Source of the DNA: JAUHWL01 sp964416385
GTDB taxonomy: Bacteria; Bacteroidota; Bacteroidia; Flavobacteriales; Schleiferiaceae
Assembly (NCBI GenBank): GCA_964416385.1
Contig: CAYQDW010000008.1
Location: forward strand, 1-63,937
Reading direction: 5' to 3'
Length of the DNA stretch: 63,937 nt
In this document: positions 25,079 through 33,667 of the stretch, piece by piece
How positions within the stretch are numbered: position 1 is the stretch's first letter
Layout of the letters: each line of letters begins with the position of its first letter
The notes under the pieces: generated by a model
What the model was told of the DNA's origin: nothing
The model's database searches: none
The model's input: the letters and a program-made list of their open reading frames with translations, nothing else
Position numbers and translations under genes: made by a program

Positions 25079-25324
25079 TTACAAAAGTAAACAGCAAATT
25101 CAGCCGAAAATCAACAGCGGAATGATAAGTTTAAATAAGACTATATAAACACCTGAAAAAGAGTTATATAGGTAATTATATCGACTTTAAATTCATCCTT
25201 GTTTACAAATGTATATACAAATGTAAATCGAAGGATGATCTATTCGTTACCTGTACCAAAATATCTTGCTGTGATAATAAATACAGGTAATTGGTAGAGT
25301 TACAAATGTAAATTACAAAAGTTT
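25079..25324. promoter_or_regulatory. Array of five TTACAnnTGTAA-like operators
   Basis: Between the divergent XRE and M14 peptidase genes lie five variants of a 5-2-5 dyad: 25079-25090 (TTACAAAAGTAA), 25203-25214 (TTACAAATGTAT), 25215-25226 (ATACAAATGTAA), 25300-25311 (TTACAAATGTAA, fully symmetric in the arms) and 25313-25324 (TTACAAAAGTTT). The second and third abut exactly. An 8-bp inverted repeat TCATCCTT / AAGGATGA encloses that pair. No gene is visible in these 315 bases. Binding by the neighbouring regulator is inferred. Confidence 0.6.
25247..25290. repeat. 9-bp inverted repeat between operator pairs
   Basis: TTACCTGTA (25247-25255) is mirrored exactly by TACAGGTAA (25282-25290). 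Each arm also resembles a half-dyad of the TTACAnnTGTAA series. It may be a looping operator or an RNA hairpin. Confidence 0.5.
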
Positions 25325-25374
25325 CGGACCCGTAAAAACCATCTTGCACATAACTCTCATTACTTTAGCGCATT

Positions 25375-26541
25375 ATGACGCCAGAAGATTCATTTAAGGC
25401 TTATTGGTCTACCCATTTTAATGACCTTCGGATTCCTGAATTAGATTTACGTTGGGTTACTCCCAGCTTGCTATCAGCGGTCATTAAGAAGCTGCCGCCT
25501 TCCGTAACGTCTACTACTTTAGGGCAAACAGCAGAAGGAAGGCCGATTCACATGTTACAATTAGGCACAGGAAAACTGCCCGTATTGGCTTGGGCGGCCA
25601 TGCATGGTAATGAAACAACCGCTTTGCGTGGTTGGCTAGACTTATTTATGCAAAGTGAACATCCCAAGCTAAAAGCCCTTCTTGCGCCATTATTGGCTCA
25701 ATACACCCTGTACTTTATACCAATGCTAAACCTAGATGGTGCAGAGCGCTATACCAGGCGAAATGCCCAGGGTCTAGATATGAATCGCGATGCACGCGCT
25801 TTGCAATCTCCAGAAATGCGTGTTCTACTTAATTTAGTTAAAGCTTTACTTCCGGTACTTGCGTTTAACTTACACGACCAGCGCTCTATATTTTCTGTAA
25901 AAGGTCATTCGGCCACGGTGTCTTTTTTGTCACCAGCTATTGATGAAACGCGTAAAATGACGCCGACTAGAGCCAAAGCAATGGATTTAATTAGTCATGC
26001 ATATCACCAACTATCCACGCTAATTCCGGGCCAAATAGGCAGATATACAGATGAATATTACCCAACGGCTGTAGGTGAGGTAATTCAACAGCTAGGCATT
26101 CCAACTATTTTGGTAGAATGTGGTGCGGCTAAGAATGATCCTGTGCGTCAAAAAGCCCGTATGGCCATGCCTGTGGCTCTTTATGCCTTTTTATCGCGCC
26201 ACTTGGCTAACGCATCACCTGATATCGACACCTATGAGGCCATACCATTAAATGAGAAAAATCAAGTAGATATTTTAATAAAAGGCGTGCAAATCGTGCA
26301 ACACGGGCAATTTTATACAGTGGATATTGCTTTATTGGTGGATGAATATGTACGTCATAATGCCTTTGAAGTCCGTTACAAAGTGGAAGATTTTGGTGAT
26401 TTACGCCATTTAGTAGGTTTAGAAACATATATCTGGCAATCAGATGCGCTAACAGAGCCACCCCAAATTGGTCAATATGCTGATTTCATGATTACGACCA
26501 CAGTAGGGCGATTGCACCTGGATCAAGGCATAAAAAAATAA
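25375..26541 (+). CDS. M14-family zinc carboxypeptidase
   Basis: A 388-residue metallocarboxypeptidase-like enzyme without signal peptide. The zinc ligands are H77 and E80 (MHGNETTA) and H167 (FNLHDQR), and the catalytic glutamate is probably E248 (ILVECGA). NLDGAERYTRRNAQGLDMNRDA is the typical substrate-binding segment. Fold length is about 270 residues and the last 110 form an extra beta domain. It may trim amino acids from peptides or cell-wall fragments in the cytoplasm. It is transcribed divergently from the XRE gene across the operator array. Confidence 0.88.
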   Translation: MTPEDSFKAYWSTHFNDLRIPELDLRWVTPSLLSAVIKKLPPSVTSTTLGQTAEGRPIHMLQLGTGKLPVLAWAAMHGNETTALRGWLDLFMQSEHPKLKALLAPLLAQYTLYFIPMLNLDGAERYTRRNAQGLDMNRDARALQSPEMRVLLNLVKALLPVLAFNLHDQRSIFSVKGHSATVSFLSPAIDETRKMTPTRAKAMDLISHAYHQLSTLIPGQIGRYTDEYYPTAVGEVIQQLGIPTILVECGAAKNDPVRQKARMAMPVALYAFLSRHLANASPDIDTYEAIPLNEKNQVDILIKGVQIVQHGQFYTVDIALLVDEYVRHNAFEVRYKVEDFGDLRHLVGLETYIWQSDALTEPPQIGQYADFMITTTVGRLHLDQGIKK

Positions 26542-26570
26542 CCCCGCATCACACTTGGCGATGCAGGGTT
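26540..26570. terminator. Bidirectional terminator
   Basis: AACCCC-GCATC pairs with GATGC-A-GGGTT (26540-26550 with 26560-26570), just after the M14 stop and before the convergent ssb stop. An A-run precedes it on the plus strand. Confidence 0.75.
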
Positions 26571-26594
26571 AGTGATAATTAACGAGGTATGCCG

Positions 26595-26939
26595 TTATTC
26601 GGCTTTCTTTTGGCTAAGCAAAAGCACATCATTTGCAACCACTTCTGTGGTGTATCGTTTACCACCTTCTTTGTCTTCCCATTGGCGCGTTACCAACTTA
26701 CCTTCTATGCCAATGCGGTCACCTTTGCGCACATATTTTTCTAAAATACCGGCAGTGCTGCCCCATGCAATAACATTATGCCACTGCGTTTCTGTTACTT
26801 TTTCACCCTGCGCATTGCGATAGGTTTCATTGGTAGCCATGCTAAATTTAGCCAGAACCTTACCATTGTCAAACTTTTTGATTTCAGGATCTTGTCCTAG
26901 TGATCCGATTAGCTGTACGCGATTAACAAGTGCATTCAT
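26595..26939 (-). CDS. ssb: Short single-stranded DNA-binding protein
   Basis: A 114-residue SSB consisting only of the OB fold: NRVQLIGSLGQDPEIKKFDNGK, FSMATNETY, the WHNVIAWG strand, KGDRIGIEGKL, and a last strand ending LLLSQ. It stops at KKAE and lacks the long linker and acidic DDDIPF-type tip that recruits partner proteins in replicative SSBs. It is therefore probably an accessory SSB, as in DNA uptake or repair. I chose the ATG at 26939; the ORF extends upstream without family sequence. It diverges from the zinc-ribbon gene across a palindrome-rich region. Confidence 0.9.
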   Translation of the reverse strand: MNALVNRVQLIGSLGQDPEIKKFDNGKVLAKFSMATNETYRNAQGEKVTETQWHNVIAWGSTAGILEKYVRKGDRIGIEGKLVTRQWEDKEGGKRYTTEVVANDVLLLSQKKAE

Positions 26940-27010
26940 GATTTTAAAATTTAAGGTTAAACATCTTGTTGTCATTTTGACGAGGACAAACATCTGGCAA
27001 TAAAAAAATG

Positions 27011-27073
27011 TAAGCCGTATATTAAACGTTTACTTACGTTTGTAAACGTGTATACACGTGTATACACGGCTTA
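27011..27073. promoter_or_regulatory. Nested palindromes between ssb and the zinc-ribbon gene
   Basis: Three symmetric elements share 63 bases. TAAGCCGT (27011-27018) mirrors ACGGCTTA (27066-27073). CGTTTAC (27027-27033) mirrors GTAAACG (27042-27048), and within it TTACGTTTGTAA (27034-27045) matches the XRE-array dyad with one change. A perfect 22-bp palindrome spans 27047-27068: two abutting copies of GTGTATACAC flanked by C and G. The zinc-ribbon ATG is only 4 bases after the last arm. It should control both divergent genes. Confidence 0.65.
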
Positions 27074-27076
27074 AAC

Positions 27077-27442
27077 ATGGATTTACAGAACGAACAAATT
27101 TGTGAAAATTGCGGAAAAAAGCTCACAGGGCGCATTGACAAGCGTTTTTGTGATGATGTTTGTAGAAATATCTTCCATAACCAACAAAAAACGGATGAAG
27201 CTACATTTATCAAGCCAATCAATGCCATTTTAAGGAAAAATAGACGTGTGCTCATCACCTTAAATACCAATGGCAAGACCAAAGTTCATAAAGATGCGCT
27301 GCAAAAAGCGGGCTTTAACTTTGCGTACTATACGCATCAATTCACCACAAAAAAGGGGAGTACTTACATCTTTTGCTATGAACAGGGCTATTTATCGTTA
27401 GATAATGATTGGTATATGCTTGTTGTTAACCAACGGGCTTGA
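27077..27442 (+). CDS. Zinc-ribbon protein, Bacteroidota type
   Basis: A 121-residue protein. The N-terminal zinc ribbon has CENCGKKL and RFCDDVCRN (C-x2-C, C-x3-C; residues ~9-30). A helical middle (TFIKPINAILRKNRRVLITL) and an alpha/beta C-terminal part follow (KDALQKAGFNFAYYTHQFTTKKGSTYIFCYEQGYL). I recognise this as a recurrent small Bacteroidota protein of unknown function, perhaps DNA- or RNA-binding. The start is immediately downstream of the palindrome cluster, so the mRNA leader must be very short. The following 248 bases (27443-27690) hold no gene I can see. Confidence 0.8.
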   Translation: MDLQNEQICENCGKKLTGRIDKRFCDDVCRNIFHNQQKTDEATFIKPINAILRKNRRVLITLNTNGKTKVHKDALQKAGFNFAYYTHQFTTKKGSTYIFCYEQGYLSLDNDWYMLVVNQRA

Positions 27443-27690
27443 ATATCTTCAATTTATATGGTAGATATTGATAACGACCGCTGAGATTTTGATTGGAATG
27501 GTTACTTTTTCCCAATTATAGATAACGATGCCAGAAATTGGCTTGGAAATCAATGTTATGTTTTTAAAAATCAATTTTATCGCATTTTATCGCCAGACCT
27601 TTCTTGCCTTAATATAAGGCAGAAACGCATGTTTAACCTGAAACAAATTAGTCTAAGATTTAACTTTAATCACATAAAACAGCTACCAAA

Positions 27691-28809
27691 ATGAAAAGAG
27701 AAAACAAAAAGACGATTACCGCACTTATTGTCGCCTTATTTTTAAGTATAACCCCAATATCTTTTGCTTGCACAGGTATTACGCTAACGTCTGAAGATGG
27801 TGGCTTGGTGGTAGCGCGCACTGTTGAATGGGCATTAAGCGATGCACAGCACAACAAAATTATGATTGTGCCGCGCAATAAAAAGTATATGGCGCTTACG
27901 CCAGATGGCAATAATGGTATGCAATGGAAAGGCAAGTATGGTTTTGTTTCGCTTACGGCTTATGGGCAACCTTATGGCCCAGACGGTTTAAATGAAGAAG
28001 GCCTTTATGTGGGTGTCTATTATTTGCCTGGCTTTGCAGAATATGCCGTTTATGAAAAGAACAATGCATCTCGTTCAATGAGTGTTGGCGATTTTATGCA
28101 GTGGATGCTATCGTCTTTTAAAACCGTAGATGAAATCATCGCCAATATTGACAAAGTTATAGTGGTAAGTGTGGCCAATGAAGAATTTGGCGGTGCAGAT
28201 TTACCTTTTCATTTTAAAATAGCCGACCCAAGCGGTAACAGCAAAATCATTGAAATTGTAAATCAAGGCGAAATAAAAGTCTATGAACCTTATTTGGGTG
28301 TGATTACAAATTCCCCAACCTATGATTGGCACATCATCAACCAAAGAAATTATCTCGGCTTATCAACATTACCAGACACATCAAAAACATTCGGTACCTA
28401 CACGTTATCGCCTACTGGTGGCGGATCTGGGCTTTTGGGTTTACCGGGTGATTTTACACCGCCTTCAAGATTTGTGAAAGCCGCAGCATTTACCGCCTCT
28501 TGTCGCCCTTTAGAAACAACCGAAGACGCTGTTTTTGAGTCTTTTAGGATTTTGGACAATTTTAATATCCCCCTCGGTGCTCAAGTGCCCGAAGGGCATA
28601 CGCCAGAAGATATTGTGAGTGCCACACAAATTACAACCTCTTCTGATCTAAAAAACAAGGTGTTTTATTTTCATACCATGTGGAACCGGCAAATTCGTAA
28701 AATCGACCTCAAGTCTATTGATTTTGCTACCGTAAAAGAACAGGTGATTGATGATGATGCGGATAAGAAAAATAATGTCAATGATATTACAAACACGGTT
28801 AAACCTTAA
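27691..28809 (+). CDS. Secreted Ntn hydrolase, choloylglycine/penicillin V acylase family
   Basis: A 372-residue linear amide C-N hydrolase. The signal peptide ends at SFA and the next residue, C27 (CTGITL), is the N-terminal nucleophile released by cleavage. Supporting family residues are R in VVARTVEW, the D/N of GPDGLNEEGLYVG, and N in VITNSPTYDWH. Substrates in the family include bile-salt amides, penicillin V and N-acyl homoserine lactones; which applies is unknown. It leads a plus-strand group with a lipoprotein and a lipase, all exported. Confidence 0.9.
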   Translation: MKRENKKTITALIVALFLSITPISFACTGITLTSEDGGLVVARTVEWALSDAQHNKIMIVPRNKKYMALTPDGNNGMQWKGKYGFVSLTAYGQPYGPDGLNEEGLYVGVYYLPGFAEYAVYEKNNASRSMSVGDFMQWMLSSFKTVDEIIANIDKVIVVSVANEEFGGADLPFHFKIADPSGNSKIIEIVNQGEIKVYEPYLGVITNSPTYDWHIINQRNYLGLSTLPDTSKTFGTYTLSPTGGGSGLLGLPGDFTPPSRFVKAAAFTASCRPLETTEDAVFESFRILDNFNIPLGAQVPEGHTPEDIVSATQITTSSDLKNKVFYFHTMWNRQIRKIDLKSIDFATVKEQVIDDDADKKNNVNDITNTVKP

Positions 28810-28833
28810 TTTAATCCCAATTCAGTTAGTACA

Positions 28834-29271
28834 ATGAAATTTGTTTTTTCGGCCATTTTAATCCTCGCATTTACATCTATCCTTTTGTTTTTAAACAGTT
28901 GTAAAAAGGTGGATGTTGATACCCAACCACCCAATATTACAGTGTTACAACCAGTTGATAGTGCCAGTTTTAGCCGTGGCAATGACTTTTTAGTAGTAAC
29001 CATAATGAGAGACTTTGTATCTCTTAATTCATATCGTTACAAGATTAGCTGGCATAACGATACTACTAATAGTTCTGGAAATCCTAATGATAGTACTTGG
29101 GCATTGGATGTAACCAGAGCATTTGATGGAAATGATCTCATTCAAAATGTTTCTTGGAACATTGATATCCCAGCCCAAATTAGAACAGGTTACTATACGT
29201 TAGATATCTATTGTAATGATGATAAAGGCAACGTGGGCGTTAACAATAGACTCATTTTAATCACAGAATAG
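28834..29271 (+). CDS. DUF4625-like lipoprotein
   Basis: A 145-residue lipoprotein with a signal ending FLNSC (Cys at residue 23). The rest is one Ig-like beta sandwich: PPNITVLQPVDSASFSRGNDFLVV, SYRYKISWHND, NVSWNIDIPAQIRTGYYTLDIYCNDDKGN. The pattern fits the DUF4625 family, of unknown function. It lies 24 bases after the Ntn hydrolase and 20 before the lipase. Confidence 0.7.
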   Translation: MKFVFSAILILAFTSILLFLNSCKKVDVDTQPPNITVLQPVDSASFSRGNDFLVVTIMRDFVSLNSYRYKISWHNDTTNSSGNPNDSTWALDVTRAFDGNDLIQNVSWNIDIPAQIRTGYYTLDIYCNDDKGNVGVNNRLILITE

Positions 29272-29291
29272 GGGATTCAAGAACTAAAGAA

Positions 29292-30392
29292 ATGAAAAAG
29301 CAAACTTATTTATCTTGTGTTTTGCTTAGCTTATGTTTTGCGATTTTAACCAACGTAGCGTATGCGCAAAGCGTTTTTAAACCAGGCTTTGATAAAGGCG
29401 AATTCTTAGAACTATTAAAGATTTCAAGCCGACAAGGCGATTCACTTTACAATCCGGCATTGCCTGCACCACAACAGTTTAAAATGATTTACAGATCTCC
29501 GGCTATGGGTTTTGACAACCGCTGGGATTTATGGATTAGTGAAAATAAAACAGTCTGCATAAGCATTAGAGGCACAACGGTTAAAGAAGTGAGCTGGCTT
29601 GACAATTTTTATGCAGCGATGTCTCCCGCTCAAGGCACCTTAAAAATTAGTGATGATTTTGTTTATGATTATAAGCTAAGTCATAACCCAAAAGCTGCTG
29701 TGCATACAGGCTGGTTGATTTCAACGGCATTTTTATCGCGAGATATAGCGCCAAAAATAGACTCGCTTTTTGAAAAAGGCTTTCGGGATTTTTATATCAT
29801 GGGGCACAGTCAGGGTGGTGCCATTGCGTATTTACTTACGGCCTCGTTTTTAATAAGGCAAGAAAACGGAGAGCTGCCTAAAGACATCACTTTTAAGACA
29901 TATTGTAGTGCCGCACCCAAACCGGGCAACCTATATTTTGCATATGATTTTGAAAATATGACCAAAGGCGGATGGGCGTTAACGGTGATAAATGCAGCTG
30001 ATTGGGTTCCGCAGGCGCCATTTTCAATTCAAACCGTACCAGATTTTACAGAGGTTAATCCATTTACAAATGCTAAATCCACCATTAAAAATCAACCTCT
30101 TCTTAAGCGCCTGGTGATGAATCGCGTTTATAATGGATTGGTTAATCCAACAAAAAAGGCCAATCGGAGATTTCAGAAATACTTAGGAAAGGTTTTAGAG
30201 AAATACGTACGCTTGGTTTTTCCTGAATTTGAATCGCCAGAATACATCAACACTAATAACTACGTGCGAACCGGGCAGCAAATTGTTTTGGCTCCAGATA
30301 GCGATTATTACGCAATTTTCCCGCAAGACCGTAAGCAAATCTGGACTAACCATATGTTTGAAGCGTATTTGTATCTCACAGAGGTTTATTGA
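29292..30392 (+). CDS. Secreted class 3 lipase-like protein
   Basis: A 366-residue exported alpha/beta hydrolase. Signal peptide 1-26 ends at YAQ. The lipase core has VCISIRGTTVKEVSWLDNF (oxyanion region), the nucleophile elbow GHSQGGA with S173, and NAADWVPQAPF, where the catalytic Asp is expected (near residue 240). The His is probably in QIWTNHMFEAYL near the C-terminus. It resembles fungal-type class 3 lipases; acyl substrates are unknown. The 249 bases downstream (30393-30641) hold no gene I can see. Confidence 0.85.
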   Translation: MKKQTYLSCVLLSLCFAILTNVAYAQSVFKPGFDKGEFLELLKISSRQGDSLYNPALPAPQQFKMIYRSPAMGFDNRWDLWISENKTVCISIRGTTVKEVSWLDNFYAAMSPAQGTLKISDDFVYDYKLSHNPKAAVHTGWLISTAFLSRDIAPKIDSLFEKGFRDFYIMGHSQGGAIAYLLTASFLIRQENGELPKDITFKTYCSAAPKPGNLYFAYDFENMTKGGWALTVINAADWVPQAPFSIQTVPDFTEVNPFTNAKSTIKNQPLLKRLVMNRVYNGLVNPTKKANRRFQKYLGKVLEKYVRLVFPEFESPEYINTNNYVRTGQQIVLAPDSDYYAIFPQDRKQIWTNHMFEAYLYLTEVY

Positions 30393-30641
30393 GGGTTGTG
30401 AATGTAGAGGTTGGTTAAAGAATATCCTAAAGTGATATGGGTTCGGCTTAAATGCGGTTTTAAGGTAGCCTTTTCTTGTCAGCGCAATAACCAAAGTTAA
30501 GAGGCTCCAAATCATTTTAAATTGCCTAATGAAATTTTCACATTTTGTTTATAAATTTTTACTTTTAACATTATGTGTAATACACTAAAAATCAACGTAT
30601 TTATTTTAATGATTTAACCAGCTTTAAAACCACCAATAATT

Positions 30642-31142
30642 ATGAATATCATCGGCAATGCCCAAGCCAATACTGAGTTAGAAATTGGCGCCTTAGTAAT
30701 TATAGATGTTAGAGAGCCTGCAGAGTATCGCGAGGGCCACATTCATGGAGCTATCAATTTTCCATCAACGAAATACAACAGAGACCATTATTCGGGTTTT
30801 CAAAAAATGAAAATCGCTTTGGTCTGCCAGAGTGGTAGTCGCGCCAAGACTATCGGTAAAAATCTTCTCAATGACGGTTTTAATCAAGTGTTTTTGTTGG
30901 AAACGCAAATGCAAGACATTAAAAATACCAAAGCCACAAAGGGTTGGTCTATTGACAGGCAGTTTAGATTTTCGCTTGGTATTTTGTTGTTGCTTTATTT
31001 ATCGCTCAGGAATTTTACCGGTTATATGATCATTATCCCCGTAATATTAGGTTTAGGCTTAACTATTACGGCTTTAATAGATCGGTGCTACATGCGCATG
31101 GGCATAGCCATGCTACCGTGGAATAAAGGCAAGAAAGTTTAG
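30642..31142 (+). CDS. Rhodanese-like membrane protein (YgaP type)
   Basis: A 166-residue protein. An N-terminal rhodanese domain (residues 1-105: IIDVREPAEYREGHIHGAIN) has the active-site loop CQSGSR with C62. Two membrane helices follow (about 108-150). This matches the YgaP layout of rhodanese plus DUF2892, a membrane sulfurtransferase. The final part (MLPWNKGKK) is cytosolic. It has no operon partners; both flanks are non-coding or opposite strand. Confidence 0.88.
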   Translation: MNIIGNAQANTELEIGALVIIDVREPAEYREGHIHGAINFPSTKYNRDHYSGFQKMKIALVCQSGSRAKTIGKNLLNDGFNQVFLLETQMQDIKNTKATKGWSIDRQFRFSLGILLLLYLSLRNFTGYMIIIPVILGLGLTITALIDRCYMRMGIAMLPWNKGKKV

Positions 31143-31171
31143 TAGGGCTTAGTAGGTGTGTTTTTTAATCT

Positions 31172-32899
31172 TTACCCTTTCTCAAATTCTTTTTGTGCTT
31201 CTATCTCTAGATAATTAACAGTGTAGAGTAGGTGCGTACAACGGTTTAGTTTGTGAATAATCCGCTTGGTATAGTCGGCAGAATGTATGGCTGTTGTACC
31301 TGCAAGAGAGGTGATTTCGTTGTTACTTAAAAGCTGATACATACGGGTATTAAGCTTTTTGTTAAAAACATCAAAATCTGCTTTGCGTTGTTCCATTTCA
31401 GCTTCAGCCCTAGGTTCTTCATTTTCTGTTAATGCCTGTTGCATGGCTTGGCAAGTAAGTTTCAGCTGATGTAAGAGGTCAAAGTATATCGTTCTAAACT
31501 TTGTCTGTTCCATATGGTCTTGCGCATTTGCTACCTTGAGAATATGATCAAAGTCACGACTAATTTCTGCAACAAGTCTGCTAATTACACTAAACTGTTG
31601 GGTCTTATAAGTTCCTGATAACAACGCGGAAACACGTTGTATTTCTGCCAATATTGGCTTGATCTCTTCGTAATAGCGCTGCTTAAACGGGGTGCTTTCT
31701 GTGGTGGTAAGCATCCGCAAAAAACCCTTATCTCTATTGCTGAGCTGCGTATTAAGGGTGAGATGCATCTTTTGCACCAGTAAATGTAAAATATGGTGCG
31801 CTTCGTGATAAAGTGCTAAATAGGCAGACTGTGGCACTTTTTCTACATTAATGGATAAATACTTTGGTTTCGCTTCTTCAGCGCTTTTGGATTTAATCTT
31901 CTTTAATAGGCGTTCAAGAGGTTTTATAAACGGCATAATCAATAACACACCGGCAAGATTAAAAAAGGTGTGAAAGAGTGATAATCGCATTGATAACGCT
32001 GCATTATCTAGCGCTAGTAATTCTGCACTTTTATTTACCAAGAGTTGAAAAAACGGCAGGAGTATAAGCGCGAAAACACCCGTAAGTACATTAAAAATGA
32101 GATGGCCAATGGCCAATTGTTTACCAGTGATGCGTGCATGTAAGGCACTTAACAAGGCCGTTATTGTGGTGCCAATATTTGCGCCAATTGCCATAGCTAA
32201 GCTTTGGCTAAAATCTATTTGTCCTGCAGCAAGCGCAGTAATAATCATGGCCATACTGGCACTGCTGCTCTGCAAAATGGCCGTTAAAACAATGCCACCC
32301 AATACCGCAATCAGGGTTACCACAAATGGATTTGCATCCACAAAAGTAAAGGGCATGCTGTTTTCCATATCGGCAAAACCGAGTTGCATCAGGTAGATTC
32401 CCATAAAAAAGCCACCTAAACCAAGTGCAATATGGCCAAAGGCCCGTTGCAGCGTAATTTTTCTGCTCTGCAGCATTATGCCAAAAAAGATGAGGGGTAG
32501 TGCCAGTGTGCTGATATTGAGTTTTACACCCAACAAGGCAACAATCCAAGCAGTGGTTGTGGTGCCCAGATTAGCACCAAACACAATGCCCAAGCCGCTG
32601 CGCAGGCTCAGCAAGCCCGTACTCAGAAAAGAAATGGTGATTACAGTAATTAACGAGCTGCTTTGTAGTAAAGCCGTAGCCAACATGCCAACGGTAAAAC
32701 TCAAAAACAAACTGTTGCTAACCTTTTTTAATAGCCGGTAAAGCGCGCCTGTAAATGCACGTTCAAAGCCGCGTTCTAGAAAACTCATGCCAAAAAGCAA
32801 AACGGCTACGCCTGCGGCTATGAGCTGAAAATCTTTGCTGTAATAAAATGAAACACCTAAAATTACCAGTACAATGGCAAATAAGATGTTTCTGAACAT
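31172..32899 (-). CDS. Na+/phosphate cotransporter family protein
   Basis: A 575-residue NptA/YjbB-like transporter. Two inverted repeats each carry the QSSS motif (TALLQSSSLITV and AILQSSSASMAM) within about nine membrane helices (residues 1-330). The C-terminal 220 residues form a helical PhoU-like domain (YLALYHEAHHILHLLVQKMH, AEISRDFDHILK). Such proteins move phosphate with sodium or regulate phosphate export. The ACT-domain gene ends 3 bases upstream, so the two are co-transcribed. Confidence 0.9.
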   Translation of the reverse strand: MFRNILFAIVLVILGVSFYYSKDFQLIAAGVAVLLFGMSFLERGFERAFTGALYRLLKKVSNSLFLSFTVGMLATALLQSSSLITVITISFLSTGLLSLRSGLGIVFGANLGTTTTAWIVALLGVKLNISTLALPLIFFGIMLQSRKITLQRAFGHIALGLGGFFMGIYLMQLGFADMENSMPFTFVDANPFVVTLIAVLGGIVLTAILQSSSASMAMIITALAAGQIDFSQSLAMAIGANIGTTITALLSALHARITGKQLAIGHLIFNVLTGVFALILLPFFQLLVNKSAELLALDNAALSMRLSLFHTFFNLAGVLLIMPFIKPLERLLKKIKSKSAEEAKPKYLSINVEKVPQSAYLALYHEAHHILHLLVQKMHLTLNTQLSNRDKGFLRMLTTTESTPFKQRYYEEIKPILAEIQRVSALLSGTYKTQQFSVISRLVAEISRDFDHILKVANAQDHMEQTKFRTIYFDLLHQLKLTCQAMQQALTENEEPRAEAEMEQRKADFDVFNKKLNTRMYQLLSNNEITSLAGTTAIHSADYTKRIIHKLNRCTHLLYTVNYLEIEAQKEFEKG

Positions 32900-32902
32900 G
32901 GT

Positions 32903-33559
32903 TTAACGTTTTAGTCCGTTCAAGATACTAAAAGCGCGGTCAACATCACGCTGGCGAACAATAAATGTAGCTTCGTTACTAGTAGAAATCACCTCCATCA
33001 CGTTTATACCACCCTCAGAAAGGTTTTTAAATAAAAAGAAATAAAGCCCAAGCGTTTCGCGATTGCTGCTTGGCATTTTTAAGGTGATGGAAGAAAGTTC
33101 TGTTGTAGAATTAATAACTGGTTCTTCTTCAAAAGCGGTTTTTAACGCCTCTTCAAAATGGGTAGAAATTATAATAGTTGTTTCATCTACACCTCTAGAA
33201 AACGAGTAAAACCCATTGTTCAAATCTGCAATCATCGTTAAGAATGTATGCTCGCAGGCAGCCAATGTTGGCGCGTTCTTAAAGGTGTATTCAACTAGGT
33301 TAGAGCGCACAATGATATCTCCCAACTGGGTCATAAATCGCCTAAACCTATTTTGAAGCTGTAATTGTAAACCTGGGCCTATGCGCCTTACAGCCATAAT
33401 AATGGCACCTTCATTAACCGTTTTTCCCATGCGCTTTTCCAGCTCGGGCGTCATTTTTCTGGCGAGTGAAGAAATATTGATGAGTCCTTCGTACAGCGCT
33501 TCTTCTATGAAGGGCTGCTCCTTTAGCATGGCCTTGATTTCTTCTCTTAAATTTGGCAT
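32903..33559 (-). CDS. ACT-domain regulatory protein
   Basis: A 218-residue cytosolic protein. The N-terminal part (residues 1-60) is helical, with SSLARKMTPELEKRMGKTVNEGAIIMAVRRI, winged-helix-like. The C-terminal part (about 125-215) reads as an aspartokinase-like ACT fold: SSITLKMPSSNRETLGLYFFLFKNLSEGGINVMEVISTSNEATFIV. ACT folds sense small molecules, often amino acids. It is the first gene of a two-gene unit with the Na/Pi transporter, so a link to phosphate control is an inference from position. Confidence 0.75.
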   Translation of the reverse strand: MPNLREEIKAMLKEQPFIEEALYEGLINISSLARKMTPELEKRMGKTVNEGAIIMAVRRIGPGLQLQLQNRFRRFMTQLGDIIVRSNLVEYTFKNAPTLAACEHTFLTMIADLNNGFYSFSRGVDETTIIISTHFEEALKTAFEEEPVINSTTELSSITLKMPSSNRETLGLYFFLFKNLSEGGINVMEVISTSNEATFIVRQRDVDRAFSILNGLKR

Positions 33560-33667
33560 TTTAGGTAGTTTGGCCGCAAAAAAATGAAATGAAAGGCTAA
33601 ATGAAATGTTAAAACTTTTAATAATGCATTTGATTAATTTAACGATTAGCTTGATTTACTTTGTTGC

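Noticed and set aside
27717..27771. Lipoprotein signal in the Ntn hydrolase
   Set aside because: The Cys after the signal peptide lacks the lipobox Leu at -3 (SFA precedes it) and is the family's catalytic N-terminal nucleophile.
30195..30515. Minus-strand frame over the lipase end and downstream region
   Set aside because: It is antisense to the conserved lipase C-terminus and has no recognisable domain or upstream signal.
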